DNA of 64,000 nucleotides from an uncultured Erythrobacter sp. (GCA_947498065.1 CANMIS010000002.1:124001-188000); one strand, 5' to 3'. Shown: positions 27,590 through 37,218, numbered from the stretch's first letter. A program made the numbers and translations. Notes: a model not told the origin generated them from the sequence alone.

Positions 27590-28096
27590 TCAGCCGCGCT
27601 TGCCAGCGATCCGGGCGATTTCAGCTTGGACGAGCTTCTCAACGATACCGGGCAGGTTCTTTTCGAGCCATTCGGCCAGCATTGGACGCATCAGATCGCG
27701 GGTCAGCCCTTCGAGTGAGGTCTCGCCAGAGCGAACGATCTGCGGCTGCGCGCCAGGCTCCGCCAGCATCGCCAAGGCTTCCAGGTTTTCGCGCATCGCG
27801 CCGCGCACCGCCTCATTGGTCAGCTGCGGATCGTGATCTTCACTTTGGTTGGCGCTGAGCAAAAACTCTCCGTCGTCGCCCACCTGATCATCGGCATCCA
27901 CGTCTTCGGCAAATTCCATCTCTGCCAAGTCGAGCACTTCGTCAGCGTCTTCGGCGGCAATGGCTGTATCTGCGCGCTCAGCCTCTTCCTCGCGCCGACG
28001 GCGTGCTTCCAGCGCACCCTCGCGGTTGTCGCGGGCGATCACTTTCTTGATTGATTCGAGGATTTCCTCGACCGAAGCTTCGTTATCTTGCGCCAT
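27590..28096 (-). CDS. popZ: PopZ-like polar organising protein (DUF2497)
   Basis: Homologue of the Caulobacter cell-pole scaffold that tethers ParB-parS, 168 residues. The N-terminal helix ASVEEILESIKKVIARDN is the family mark, the middle (about 35-85) is strongly acidic like the PopZ disordered linker, and the C-terminal helices RDLMRPMLAEWLEKNLPGI followed by VEKLVQAEIARIA are the oligomerisation region. It is unusually far from valS, its frequent neighbour elsewhere, which is not in the window. It lies 21 kb from parB. Confidence 0.88.
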   Translation of the reverse strand: MAQDNEASVEEILESIKKVIARDNREGALEARRRREEEAERADTAIAAEDADEVLDLAEMEFAEDVDADDQVGDDGEFLLSANQSEDHDPQLTNEAVRGAMRENLEALAMLAEPGAQPQIVRSGETSLEGLTRDLMRPMLAEWLEKNLPGIVEKLVQAEIARIAGKRG

Positions 28097-28164
28097 TTTG
28101 TGCTCTTAGCTCGCTGATACTGTTAACTAAGTTTCAGACGCAGTCACGGATAGTTAGCCGCGTG

Positions 28165-29661
28165 TCAATTGCCTTCGTCTGAATCCAATGTTGGGCCGAT
28201 TGTCGCGTCAGCCGCCGGAATGTCAACGGTTCTGGTCGAATTTGGCGAAGGTTCTGGGTCGCGATCAAAGTCCCAGATCTTACCGCGCACCCGCTCATAG
28301 TTAACCTGCGGGTCGTAAAGCACGCCGCCGGTATCCAGGTTAAGGTCACGCGCTTCGGCCTGCCCCATCAAGGCGAGCAGGGAGAAGCCAGCGACATAGG
28401 CATTGCGCCGCGCGGTCACCAATTGCGCCCGGGCAGAGAGCAATTCCTGCTCAGCATTGAGCACATCAAGGATCGAGCGATTGCCGATCGAATTTTCCGC
28501 TTTCACACCCTCTAGGCTCAGCTCAGCGGCCTCAACGGCCACTTGCGAGCTTTCGATCACCGCATTGGCGGCCTGCCAATTGGAATAGGTTGAGCGGGTT
28601 TCCTGAATGACGCTGCGTTCAGAGGCGATGACCGCCTCTAAGGCCGATGTTTCACTTGCGCCCGCTTGGCGTTGCCGTGCGGCGGTTTGCCCGCCTTGGA
28701 AAATCGGGATCGTGACGCGGACGCCGACATTCGCGGTCTTCTCACTTTGCGAAAAGTCGGATGAAACCGGCCCGCCCAGCGTTCCGAAGAAATCGCTGTA
28801 GTCGCCATTGGCGAACAGGCCGACCGTGGGAAGACGCCCGGCGCCAGCAACCTCTGTGTCGTATCCAGCGGCCTCAGCGCGTTCTTTTGCTGCGATCAAA
28901 TTGGGGTTGTTCTCAAGCGAAGCCACAATAGCCTCGCCGACATTTTTGGGCAATCCAGGCAGCGGCGGCGGCGCCATCAGCGTACCGGGCGCTTTACCAA
29001 CCAATTGCAAATAGACCTCGCGCGCGGAGATGACATTGGCCTCGGCCAGTCTCAGATCACCCTCGGCCAGAGCCAGCCGCGATTGCGATTGCGCGACGTC
29101 CGTCCGCGTCAGATCGCCGATCTCAAAACGGTCGCTGGTTGCCTCGAGATTGATGCGCAGAACTTCGACTTGATTGGCGCTAAGCGCTACCAGCGATTCC
29201 GTCCGCAGCACATCCATATAGGCGGCAACGACCTGGCTGAACACGGTGCTTTCGGTGTTGCGCAAAGTGGCTTGGCCAGCGGCCACACGTTCTTTGGCGG
29301 CGCGCACGGCATTGCGCACAGCGCCGCCGGAATAGACCGGGACGAGCAACGCCGCATTGACGCCAAGGTTGCGTTCCGGCGCGGTGAATGAGTTGGCGGA
29401 GCGGCGCACAAACTCGATATGCGTCGCCGTTACGGTCGCAGTTGGCAGTCCGTTGGCGCGGTTGATTGGCACGCCTTCATCGGTCGCGCGCTGGTCAGCC
29501 CGAGCGCCTTGCAGCGTGGGATTGGTGTTGTAAGCCTCAACCAAGGCATCGCGCAGCGTATCCGCCTGAGCAGGCGCAGCTATCGCTCCGGCAGCAAGCG
29601 CTGCAGCAATACTGGCCAGAGAGGTCATCCGGCGGATGTTTGGCAGAGGCGCGCGTGTCAT
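28165..29661 (-). CDS. tolC: TolC-family outer membrane efflux protein
   Basis: Outer-membrane channel for type I secretion or multidrug efflux. It has 498 residues with a signal peptide (about 1-33, ending APAQA). The two OEP repeats begin TLRDALVEAYNTNPTLQGAR and NVGEAIVASLENNPNLIAAK, and the coiled-coil segments follow each. SVLDV-type motif NRSILDVLNAEQELLSAR is present. The pcm-like gene lies 3 bases upstream; no inner-membrane pump gene is adjacent. Confidence 0.93.
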   Translation of the reverse strand: MTRAPLPNIRRMTSLASIAAALAAGAIAAPAQADTLRDALVEAYNTNPTLQGARADQRATDEGVPINRANGLPTATVTATHIEFVRRSANSFTAPERNLGVNAALLVPVYSGGAVRNAVRAAKERVAAGQATLRNTESTVFSQVVAAYMDVLRTESLVALSANQVEVLRINLEATSDRFEIGDLTRTDVAQSQSRLALAEGDLRLAEANVISAREVYLQLVGKAPGTLMAPPPLPGLPKNVGEAIVASLENNPNLIAAKERAEAAGYDTEVAGAGRLPTVGLFANGDYSDFFGTLGGPVSSDFSQSEKTANVGVRVTIPIFQGGQTAARQRQAGASETSALEAVIASERSVIQETRSTYSNWQAANAVIESSQVAVEAAELSLEGVKAENSIGNRSILDVLNAEQELLSARAQLVTARRNAYVAGFSLLALMGQAEARDLNLDTGGVLYDPQVNYERVRGKIWDFDRDPEPSPNSTRTVDIPAADATIGPTLDSDEGN

Positions 29662-29664
29662 GCG

Positions 29665-30249
29665 TTAAAAGCTCCAGCTTTTCGCTTGGTCAAATTCGTG
29701 CAGCACCGGGATCCCGATATCGTGCACCGCTTGCAGGGTAACTGCACCAGCCACTTTGCGGCCCGATGCGATGCGGGTGATGCCGTTCTCAACGGTACCG
29801 GTAACGATCCGGCCGTTCTCCGCGAGGCGTTTCGCTAGGCCGTCTGGCAAATGCTCAATCGCGCCATCGATCACGATCAGCGAAAATGTCTTCCGCGAAT
29901 TCTTGGCCAAAGCATCTGTAGCGCTGATTTGCTGAACGTCCGCCACCAGCGGGCCAATTAGCTCCGCAAAATATTGCGTCCCGCCTTCGACCACCAGAAC
30001 GCTGTCGTCCTTGGTTGGCGCGGCCTCGGTCAGCATCATCCCGTGCACAACCGGTGATGAGAGATAGCGGCCATCGCCCAGCGGCACGGCGCGGTCCATA
30101 TAGGCAATAGGACGCGCCTCAGCCGGCACGAAATTCTCACGCGGCACAGCATTCATGCGCGCCAGCACATATTCTTCATTCACGCCGCTGGTCCGCAGCT
30201 GACTGTCAATCATAGCCTTGCGGGCGACAGGTGCATTTAACTCAGTCAT
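29665..30249 (-). CDS. Protein-L-isoaspartate O-methyltransferase-like protein with degenerate SAM site
   Basis: A 194-residue protein of the Pcm fold. MIDSQLRTSGVNEEYVLARM, VPRENFVPAEARPIAYMDRA and GDGRYLSSPVVHGMMLTEA match Pcm. The SAM-binding motif, normally DVLEIGTGSGY, is VLVVEGGTQYFAELIG here, and the family's following acidic and glycine positions are lost, so activity is doubtful. The ATG at 30249 has GGAG 7 bases upstream; a GTG two codons earlier is possible. It is coupled to tolC, so it may be an envelope-related relic or a non-catalytic binder. Confidence 0.8.
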   Translation of the reverse strand: MTELNAPVARKAMIDSQLRTSGVNEEYVLARMNAVPRENFVPAEARPIAYMDRAVPLGDGRYLSSPVVHGMMLTEAAPTKDDSVLVVEGGTQYFAELIGPLVADVQQISATDALAKNSRKTFSLIVIDGAIEHLPDGLAKRLAENGRIVTGTVENGITRIASGRKVAGAVTLQAVHDIGIPVLHEFDQAKSWSF

Positions 30250-30394
30250 GTTCACTCCACGAGAGCTGTATTACTCCAGCAATACAGCGCGTCAAGACGT
30301 TTAGCTGTTCGCACCGCTAGCGCCAAGGGCTTTGACGTTCACGATTAGCAGTGCTTATGGGAGCCTAAAATAGACCGAATGGAGTATGTCTTCG

Positions 30395-31822
30395 ATGAGC
30401 GACGTTAAAAATATGGGTGCAGCAGGCGAAGGCGCAGTGCGCATCGAGACCGATTCGCTCGGCGAGGTCTCTGTTCCGGCTGACAGCCATTGGGGCGCGC
30501 AAACCCAGCGCAGCCTGGCAAACTTCGCAATTGGCGATGAGATCATGCCTGCGCCGCTGGTAAAGGCGTTGGGTATTCAGAAGAAATCCTCCGCGCTCGC
30601 CAATATGGAGCTGGGCGTGCTCGATGCGAAACTGGGCGAGGCGATCGTCGCGGCGGCGGATGAGGTGATCGATGGCACTTTGGCCGATCAATTCCCGCTT
30701 TCTGTCTGGCAGACCGGCTCTGGCACGCAGAGCAATATGAACGCCAATGAAGTGATAGCCAGCCGCGCGAATCAAGTTCTCACTGGCCAGCATGGCGGCA
30801 AAGATCCGGTTCACCCCAATGACCATTGCAATATGGGCCAATCCTCGAATGACACCTTTCCGACGGCAATGCATATTGCCGCGGCGAGCGAAACGGTGGA
30901 GCAGCTCATCCCGGCGCTCGGAGCGCTTCACACTGCACTTGACGCCAAGGCTCAGGCATTTGCGGATATCGTCAAGATCGGCCGCACCCATCTACAAGAT
31001 GCGACGCCGCTGACCCTGGGTCAGGAATTCTCAGGCTATGCCAAGCAGGTTGAATATGGGATTGCGCGGCTCGAAAACGCTTTGCCGCGAGTGTTGGAGC
31101 TGGCCCAGGGCGGGACTGCGGTTGGCACTGGGATCAATTCCAAGGCTGGCTTTGCAGAGAAATTCGCGGCTCATGCAGCGAAATTGACCGGGCATGATTT
31201 TGTAACTGCGGCGAACAAATTTGAAGCTTTGGCGGCGCATGATGCGCTGGTGGAGCTCTCTGGCGCGCTGAATTCAATCGGCGTCAGCCTGATGAAGATC
31301 GCCAATGACATCCGCCTGCTCGGTTCCGGCCCGCGCAGCGGCCTTGGCGAAATTGCACTTCCAGCGAATGAGCCGGGCTCTTCTATTATGCCGGGGAAGG
31401 TCAATCCGACCCAGTGCGAGGCTTTGACCATGGTCTGCGCTCAGGTCATGGGCAATCACACGACGGTTAGCATTGCCGGGTCAAACGGCCATTTGGAGCT
31501 CAACGTCTTCAAGCCGGTGATGATCTATAATGTGCTCCAATCAATTCGCCTGCTGGCTGATTCGGCGCGCAGCTTCACGGACAATTGCGTGACCGGAATC
31601 ACTGCGAACACCGACCGTATCGATAAGCTGATGAACGAGAGCCTGATGCTCGTCACCGCGCTCAACCCGCATATTGGCTATGACAATGCGGCCAAAATCG
31701 CGAAAAAGGCGCATGCCGATGGCACCACCCTCAAGGAGGCGGGCATGGAACTTGGTCTGCTTACCGAGGAGCAGTTTGCGCAGTGGATCGTGCCCGCGGA
31801 AATGATCAAGCCAAGGGCTTAA
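30395..31822 (+). CDS. fumC: Class II fumarate hydratase FumC
   Basis: TCA-cycle enzyme converting fumarate to malate. It has 475 residues with this start. [46 protein letters not shown] and the superfamily signature [11 protein letters not shown] are present. ATG at 30395 is preferred over an ATG at 30386 because GGAG lies 10 bases before it but only one base before the other. Confidence 0.96.
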   Translation: MSDVKNMGAAGEGAVRIETDSLGEVSVPADSHWGAQTQRSLANFAIGDEIMPAPLVKALGIQKKSSALANMELGVLDAKLGEAIVAAADEVIDGTLADQFPLSVWQTGSGTQSNMNANEVIASRANQVLTGQHGGKDPVHPNDHCNMGQSSNDTFPTAMHIAAASETVEQLIPALGALHTALDAKAQAFADIVKIGRTHLQDATPLTLGQEFSGYAKQVEYGIARLENALPRVLELAQGGTAVGTGINSKAGFAEKFAAHAAKLTGHDFVTAANKFEALAAHDALVELSGALNSIGVSLMKIANDIRLLGSGPRSGLGEIALPANEPGSSIMPGKVNPTQCEALTMVCAQVMGNHTTVSIAGSNGHLELNVFKPVMIYNVLQSIRLLADSARSFTDNCVTGITANTDRIDKLMNESLMLVTALNPHIGYDNAAKIAKKAHADGTTLKEAGMELGLLTEEQFAQWIVPAEMIKPRA

Positions 31823-31840
31823 GCGCGGGAAGTCTGGGCC

Positions 31841-31881
31841 GAATGCTGGTCTGAACGGGTGATACGCCTAGACCGGCATTC
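31841..31881. repeat. Inverted repeat between fumC and the histidine kinase gene
   Basis: GAATGCTGGTCT (31841-31852) and AGACCGGCATTC (31870-31881) form 12 pairs with one wobble around a 17-base gap. No T run follows, so an operator is as likely as a terminator. Confidence 0.4.
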
Positions 31882-31951
31882 GACCAATGCATGATCATGT
31901 CCGACGAGAAATTGGCCATGCTTTCCCGCGCGCGCTATCTGCGCAAGTCTA

Positions 31952-33181
31952 ATGATTATCTCGAAAACCTCTGAAACTCGACCAACCGTGCCTTTCCGCA
32001 TGGTGCTGTTGTCGATGATCGTGATGTGGGCGACCTATTTCGTCCTCATCACCATGCGCAGCTTCGTAATGGACTACGAACTGCAAGTCGAGATGGCGTG
32101 GCGACGCGGCATCGTGACCATGGTGGGCATAGCGCTGACGATTGCTCTGTGGGGCATGCTGCGCCTGTTCGATCACAAAGCGGTATGGATCAAGGTGATG
32201 GCGGCGATCATCCTATCGGTTCCGGTTGCGATTGCGATTGGGAAAACCAATCATCTGGTTTTCCAAGACATGCAGGAAGTGGAAGAACGAAAGTACGCTG
32301 AGAAGAACGGCATCAATCTGCGCCGTGATGAGGCAGGCAATCTGCTGGTCGATGTGCCGGTGACGCGCGTAGCGCCGGATGGTGCGAATGGCGCCGACAC
32401 AATCCTCGATTCCGAAAGCGTTATCCTGGTGCCTGCGCAAACCAGCGCAGACGTGTGGAAGGCAGTGTTCGACATCGCGCTTGGCCGCTACTTCCTCCTG
32501 CTTGCCTGGGCATCGCTCTATTTCGCTATTCTAGCTGGGTACCAGGCACGCGCGGCGGAGCGTCGCGGGCAGGAATTCAGGTCCGCTGCTGAGGCGGCAG
32601 AGCTGCGGTCTTTGCGCTATCAAGTGAACCCGCATTTCCTGTTCAACACGCTAAACTCGCTGTCCGCGCTGGTGATGACCGGCAAGGCGGAACGTGCAGA
32701 GCGTATGATCCAGACCATGTCGCGGTTTTATCGCCACAGCCTAGCGGATGAGCCAACTTCTGACGTTCAACTAAGGGACGAATTTGATCTCCAGCAGCTC
32801 TATCTCGACATTGAGGCGGTGCGCTTCCCAGAGCGGTTGGTCTGCAATTTTGACCTTCCTGATGATCTTGCGGATGCACGCGTGCCGGGCATGATCCTGC
32901 AGCCTCTGGTTGAAAATTCAGTCAAATATGCGGTGTCCGCCGTCAATCGCCCTGTGACCATTACTGTTAAAGCGCGCGAAGAGTTTGACCGGCTGGTCGT
33001 CACAGTCAGTGACGATGGCCCGGGCGTTCCGGAACATGCGAGTCACGGCTTCGGGATTGGTCTTGCCAATGTGCGAGACCGGTTGGAGGCGCGCTTTGGT
33101 TCAGATATTGTTCTAAGTTCGAACCCTATCGAGGGCGGATATAAGACAGAACTGCGGATACCCCTGACCAAAAATGGCTGA
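31952..33181 (+). CDS. LytS-type sensor histidine kinase
   Basis: Integral-membrane kinase of the His_kinase/LytS family, 409 residues. Four hydrophobic segments (about 16-35, 54-72, 79-98 and 180-197) frame an 80-residue soluble loop between segments 3 and 4, the probable sensor. The phosphoaccepting His228 is in QVNPHFLFNTLNSLSAL; the ATPase part has LVENSVKYA, VSDDGPGVPE and GFGIGLANVRDRLE. The stop overlaps the response regulator start by 8 bases, so the two form a pair. The signal is unknown. Confidence 0.93.
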   Translation: MIISKTSETRPTVPFRMVLLSMIVMWATYFVLITMRSFVMDYELQVEMAWRRGIVTMVGIALTIALWGMLRLFDHKAVWIKVMAAIILSVPVAIAIGKTNHLVFQDMQEVEERKYAEKNGINLRRDEAGNLLVDVPVTRVAPDGANGADTILDSESVILVPAQTSADVWKAVFDIALGRYFLLLAWASLYFAILAGYQARAAERRGQEFRSAAEAAELRSLRYQVNPHFLFNTLNSLSALVMTGKAERAERMIQTMSRFYRHSLADEPTSDVQLRDEFDLQQLYLDIEAVRFPERLVCNFDLPDDLADARVPGMILQPLVENSVKYAVSAVNRPVTITVKAREEFDRLVVTVSDDGPGVPEHASHGFGIGLANVRDRLEARFGSDIVLSSNPIEGGYKTELRIPLTKNG

Positions 33182-33929
33182 CACCGAAGAAACCAGCGCC
33201 GCATTGCGCACCCTTATAGTCGATGATGAACCTCTTGCGGTTGAGCGCATTCAGGTGATTTGCGCTGAACTCGGCTCGATCAATGTGGTTGGCACTGCCA
33301 GCGACGGTGCCGCCGCGTTAAGGCTGGTCGAGGCGCTGACCCCAGATTTGATCTTACTCGATATGACGATGCCAGAGCTCGACGGCCTCGGGGTCGCGAA
33401 GAAGCTTGGCAAAATGAAAAATCCGCCCGCGGTAATCTTTGTAACGGCGCATGACGACTTCGCAGTCGAGGCTTTTGACCTTGAGGCGATCGATTATGTC
33501 CTGAAGCCTGTTTCCGCTGACCGCTTGGGCCGCGCAATTGAGCGCGCCGTTGCGCGTCACGGTGAGACGGGCAAGAAGACCAGCAAATGGCTGGATGAGC
33601 TATGGGTTCCGCATCGCTCCGAATTGCTGCGCGTCGCGGTTAGCGAAGTGCATCAGATTGATGCTGAGCGCGATTATGTGCGGCTTCACATCGGCACTGA
33701 CGAAGCACCTCAGTCTTACCTGTTGCTCCAAACTATCGCTGGGCTGGAAAAGCGGCTCGATCCTGATGAATTCATCCGCATTCATCGCTCAACCATTTTG
33801 CGGCGCGATAATATTCGCGGACTACGCCATGATGGTTTGGGAGTTTGGTCTGCTGAACTGCAGAACGGCGACGCCTTGCGGATTGGCCGGACCTATCTTT
33901 CAAAAGTGAAAGGGATGGCCGGGCGCTAA
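33174..33929 (+). CDS. LytTR-family response regulator
   Basis: DNA-binding response regulator, partner of the upstream kinase, 251 residues. The receiver domain (about 11-130) has LIVDDEP, phosphoacceptor Asp63 (LILLDMTMPELDG), FVTAHDDFAVEAF and the lysine in YVLKPV. The LytTR domain (about 148-251) ends with FIRIHRSTILRRDNIRGLR and RIGRTYLSKVKGMAGR. Target promoters are not identifiable from the sequence. Confidence 0.94.
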   Translation: MADTEETSAALRTLIVDDEPLAVERIQVICAELGSINVVGTASDGAAALRLVEALTPDLILLDMTMPELDGLGVAKKLGKMKNPPAVIFVTAHDDFAVEAFDLEAIDYVLKPVSADRLGRAIERAVARHGETGKKTSKWLDELWVPHRSELLRVAVSEVHQIDAERDYVRLHIGTDEAPQSYLLLQTIAGLEKRLDPDEFIRIHRSTILRRDNIRGLRHDGLGVWSAELQNGDALRIGRTYLSKVKGMAGR

Positions 33930-34074
33930 GGTGTGCTCGGGCCGTCACAAGTGCGCGTGCGGCCGCGCTAAAAATCCGTACTAAAAGACGACCCGAACCC
34001 TGGGACTGGATAGGGTCCGAGCCGTCATCTATGGACCTGAATTCAGGCTCATAGGGGTATCTGTTTGGGCGTGA

Positions 34075-34383
34075 TTATCCGCCGCGCTGTGCCTGCTCCA
34101 CCATCACAGCGACTTGGCGCTCAACACTCTTGCGAGCTTTTGCATAACAGGCCTTACTATCCGAGGTGCGCATGCGTGATCCGGTGCGCTTGTAGTCGAT
34201 ATAGCAGGCTTGGCGCGCAGCATTATCGATCCTGCGATCAAGCTCATCTGCGCCCTCAGCTGTGCTGAGATCAAGGTCGGCAAAGGTGACAGAAACGGAT
34301 TGCGCCTGTCCTGAACCAGCGAGGGCGGGAGTGGATACGACTGCAAGGCCAAGCGCCGCAGTGGTCAAAACTGTCTTCAGCAT
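34075..34383 (-). CDS. UrcA-family exported protein
   Basis: A 102-residue secreted protein of unknown function. A signal peptide (about 1-22, MLKTVLTTAALGLAVVSTPA) precedes the UrcA motif VTFADLDLSTAEGADELDRR and the pair of cysteines in ARQACYIDYKR and SKACYAKARKSVE. The ATG at 34383 has GGAGG upstream, which excludes a longer frame. It is convergent with the response regulator gene. Confidence 0.75.
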   Translation of the reverse strand: MLKTVLTTAALGLAVVSTPALAGSGQAQSVSVTFADLDLSTAEGADELDRRIDNAARQACYIDYKRTGSRMRTSDSKACYAKARKSVERQVAVMVEQAQRGG

Positions 34384-34609
34384 AAATTCCTCCATTTGCA
34401 AGACGCGGCTCGGTTCGAGCGGGGGTTCGAATGGGGTGCCGTAACCGCCCTTGCACAATCAGAAATAGGCGAAGCGAGGCGCTCGGTCATTCTGTGCTCG
34501 TTCGCCGCAGAATGCCGCTCGACTGGTGCGGCGTGCTTCAGACAGATGGGATAAACTGCCCGACGAATGACCCTTTTCAGCAGACCAGCGTTTGCGCCAT
34601 AGTGCTGCT

Positions 34610-34879
34610 GTGCTGCCAGTGATCATCATCTTTGCCCTTGGCGTGGGAAATTTCGCCTTGCATCAGGCGGTGCTGAAAAGCAGGCACCCAATGCTGGGGC
34701 AAATGCCATGGTTTGTGCATATGCTTGGTGGGAAGCTGACGCTTGCGACCGAATTCATGGTCTTGCTCGCCGCGATGATGCTGGCCGCCAATGGCTGGCC
34801 TATGCTTGTCTGGGTCTATCTGGGATATAGCGGGCTCAATGCGCTAGCGGCGTGGTTGATCCTGTCCGATCAGATCTAA
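34610..34879 (+). CDS. Small integral membrane protein
   Basis: An unrecognised 89-residue protein with about three hydrophobic segments (2-18, 36-58, 62-82). GTG start at 34610 is an inference: no ATG is in a suitable place and the frame before it codes no hydrophobic or family-like sequence. It lies 63 bases before the metallophosphoesterase gene. Confidence 0.5.
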   Translation: MLPVIIIFALGVGNFALHQAVLKSRHPMLGQMPWFVHMLGGKLTLATEFMVLLAAMMLAANGWPMLVWVYLGYSGLNALAAWLILSDQI

Positions 34880-34942
34880 GGGGAAGGCGAGAGGCAGATT
34901 GGGCTTGCGCTTTTGCCGCAATCCAGCTTGTCACTTTGGACT

Positions 34943-35698
34943 ATGGCGACGCGGCTCTTTCATATCAGCGATGTGCACTTTGGCGTCGAGGACCGCGCTG
35001 CGCTCAGCGCAGTGGCCGACGCGATAGAGCAAGAGCGCCCTGATGCGGTGGTTTGCACAGGCGATCTGACCCAGCGGGCCAAGCATAGCGAATATGCCGC
35101 TGCAGCGCAGTGGTTTCGTTCACTTGGCGTGCCGACAGTGTTGCAAGCCGGCAATCATGACATGCCCTATTACAATTTGTGGGAGCGCTTCACTGATCCC
35201 TATCGCCGCTACCGCGCGTTGAATGATCAGGCTGGCGCGGAAATTGAGTCGGACGACGTTGTACTCGTTCCACTGGTCTCGACAGTGCGAGCGCAGCCGC
35301 GATTTCCTTGGTCGGACGGATTTGTGCGCAAGCCGCCCTTGGCTCGCACTGTGGCGCAGCTCGAGGAGTTGAAAGGCGATCCGCGCACGAAGATTGTGAT
35401 GTGTCACCATCCTCTGCTCGGGCCAGAGGAAGCGGGCGGCAATCCGACGATCGGCGGCGATGAGGCCTTTGCGGCGCTTGCATCAGCAGGCGCAGATGCC
35501 GTGATATCGGGGCATGTGCATACGCCATTTGATGAGGTGCGTTCTCGTGGTGGCCATTCCATGCGAATGATCGGCATCGGCACGCTGTCCACCCGCCTGC
35601 GCCACGGGTCACCCCCGTGCTACCAGGTGCTCGAATGCAAGCCGGGCGGGTCAATTGCGATGGAATTGCGCGTCGTTGGTGATCCGCCACCAGCTTAA
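34943..35698 (+). CDS. Calcineurin-like metallophosphoesterase
   Basis: Two-metal phosphoesterase resembling CpdA/Icc-type enzymes, 251 residues. Motifs in order: HISDVHFGVED, VVCTGDLTQRAK, AGNHDMPYYN, MCHHPLL and ISGHVHTPFDE. The substrate (cyclic nucleotide or another phosphodiester) is not determined. ATG at 34943 is chosen as the motif-proximal start. Confidence 0.85.
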   Translation: MATRLFHISDVHFGVEDRAALSAVADAIEQERPDAVVCTGDLTQRAKHSEYAAAAQWFRSLGVPTVLQAGNHDMPYYNLWERFTDPYRRYRALNDQAGAEIESDDVVLVPLVSTVRAQPRFPWSDGFVRKPPLARTVAQLEELKGDPRTKIVMCHHPLLGPEEAGGNPTIGGDEAFAALASAGADAVISGHVHTPFDEVRSRGGHSMRMIGIGTLSTRLRHGSPPCYQVLECKPGGSIAMELRVVGDPPPA

Positions 35699-35830
35699 TT
35701 GAGCGGATTGCTCAATTCTTCCAATGAGCGCCTTGGAAACCAGATGTTAGGCATATCTCGCTAATCCCTCGCCGAACCGCAGATTTGCGGCACTATGGAT
35801 CGTATGTGATTTGGCTGAGGAGTGTTGGTC

Positions 35831-36031
35831 ATGAATGCTATCAAAGCGATGATTTTGGGCGGCGTGCTGACATATGTTGTGGCGCTGGTGATTGGCTCAC
35901 AAGGGTCGAGTGGAGGCTTCTTGGCGATCCACAATATGCGCATGGGCGACTATGCCGTTCTGTGGTCTTGGCCGCTGTTCCTAGCTGGAACTGGTCTCGC
36001 CTGGGCGATGACGCTGCTGCAACCAGAATAA
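35831..36031 (+). CDS. Small two-helix membrane protein
   Basis: An unrecognised 66-residue protein with two hydrophobic segments (about 4-22 and 44-60). GAGGAG precedes the ATG at 35831 at about 10 bases, supporting it as a real gene. It converges on rpsI across a shared terminator. Confidence 0.55.
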   Translation: MNAIKAMILGGVLTYVVALVIGSQGSSGGFLAIHNMRMGDYAVLWSWPLFLAGTGLAWAMTLLQPE

Positions 36032-36090
36032 ATGATTGCGGATTGGCGGCGGTTGAACAAGATCGCGGCCTGACCCACCTTCACACAGCA

Positions 36091-36135
36091 CAAAGAAAAA
36101 GGGCGGCCTTCCCATCGGAGAGCCGCCCTTTTCGT
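36091..36135. terminator. Bidirectional terminator between small membrane gene and rpsI
   Basis: GGGCGGC (36101-36107) and GCCGCCC (36122-36128) form a stem flanked by AAAAA on the left and TTTT on the right, so it works in both directions. It ends the rplM-rpsI transcript on the minus strand. Confidence 0.85.
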
Positions 36136-36157
36136 ATTTGGTTCGCAGTGAACGCGA

Positions 36158-36739
36158 TTAGCGTTTCGAGAACTGGAAGCTCCGGCGGGCTTTCGCGCGG
36201 CCATACTTCTTACGCTCAACCACACGGCTGTCGCGGGTGAGGAAGCCAGCGGCCTTCACCGTAGAGCGCAGTGCAGGCTCATATTTGGTCAAAGCCTGAC
36301 TGATGCCGTGCTTCACCGCACCAGCTTGGCCGGACAGGCCGCCGCCGCGAACGGTAGCAACAATGTCATACTGGCCTTCACGCTCCGTGATCGAAAACGG
36401 CTGGTTGATGATCAGACGCAAGGTCGGACGTGCAAAATACACTTCCTGCTCGCGGCCATTGATCGTTACCTTGCCTGTGCCAGGCTTCAGCCAAACGCGG
36501 GCAACCGCATCCTTACGGCGACCAGTGGCATAAGCGCGGCCATATTGGTCGAGCTCTTGCTCACGCAGAGGCGCAGCTGGGTTCTGAGCGATTTCCGCAG
36601 CATCCGCTGCCGGTGCATCACCAGCGATGTCTTTCAGATCTGCAAGATCAGACACGGTTTCCGTCGCGGTTTCAGTTGCTGGCGTTTCAGTCGCAGCTTC
36701 TGGCGCGGTTTCGGTTTCGGTGTTCTTTTCGTCGGCCAT
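36158..36739 (-). CDS. rpsI: 30S ribosomal protein S9 with N-terminal extension
   Basis: Ribosomal protein S9, 193 residues. The core (about 66-193) begins [19 protein letters not shown], contains [16 protein letters not shown], and ends [11 protein letters not shown], the conserved tail that reaches the P site. About 65 residues precede the core: an acidic Thr/Ala/Glu-rich stretch, presumed disordered. The start codon overlaps the rplM stop by one base (TAATG). Confidence 0.95.
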   Translation of the reverse strand: MADEKNTETETAPEAATETPATETATETVSDLADLKDIAGDAPAADAAEIAQNPAAPLREQELDQYGRAYATGRRKDAVARVWLKPGTGKVTINGREQEVYFARPTLRLIINQPFSITEREGQYDIVATVRGGGLSGQAGAVKHGISQALTKYEPALRSTVKAAGFLTRDSRVVERKKYGRAKARRSFQFSKR

Positions 36740-37218
36740 TATGCAGAGACCTTATTCTTGCGGTTCAGGGATGCCACGTCGAGCACAGCTGGGTTTTGCC
36801 CATCATGTGGGTGCTCGGTGCCGTTGTAGAGGTGCAGCGCACGCATTTGCGCACGGCCCAATGGACCACGCGGGATCATACGCTCGACCGCTTTTTCAAG
36901 CACGCGCTCAGGAAAGCGACCTTCCAAAATCTTGTTCGGGGTCGTTTCTTTAATGCCGCCAGGGTGGCCAGTGTGCTTGTAATAGATTTTGTTGGCCATC
37001 TTGTTGCCGGTGAATTTCACCTTGTCGGCATTGATGACGATCACGTGATCACCGCAGTCAACGTGCGGGGTGTAGCTCGGCTTGTGCTTGCCGCGCAGGA
37101 TATTGGCGATGAGAGAAGCAGCACGGCCAACGACCAGTCCTTCGCCATCAATAATATGCCATTTCTTATCGACCTCGGCCGGTTTGATCGACCGGGTCTG
37201 CTTGCTGAGCGCCTTCAT
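36739..37218 (-). CDS. rplM: 50S ribosomal protein L13
   Basis: Ribosomal protein L13, 159 residues. [48 protein letters not shown] and [18 protein letters not shown] are diagnostic. The ATG at 37218 ([13 protein letters not shown]) fits the usual alphaproteobacterial start; frames further upstream are not protein-like. It forms the standard rplM-rpsI operon. Confidence 0.97.
   Translation of the reverse strand: MKALSKQTRSIKPAEVDKKWHIIDGEGLVVGRAASLIANILRGKHKPSYTPHVDCGDHVIVINADKVKFTGNKMANKIYYKHTGHPGGIKETTPNKILEGRFPERVLEKAVERMIPRGPLGRAQMRALHLYNGTEHPHDGQNPAVLDVASLNRKNKVSA

Noticed and set aside
33110..33135. GGTTCGAACC/GTTCGAACC-like strings (also 5926-5940) as tRNA T-arms
   Set aside because: They lie inside the kinase and parB coding sequences and no cloverleaf can be drawn around them. 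No tRNA was found in the window.
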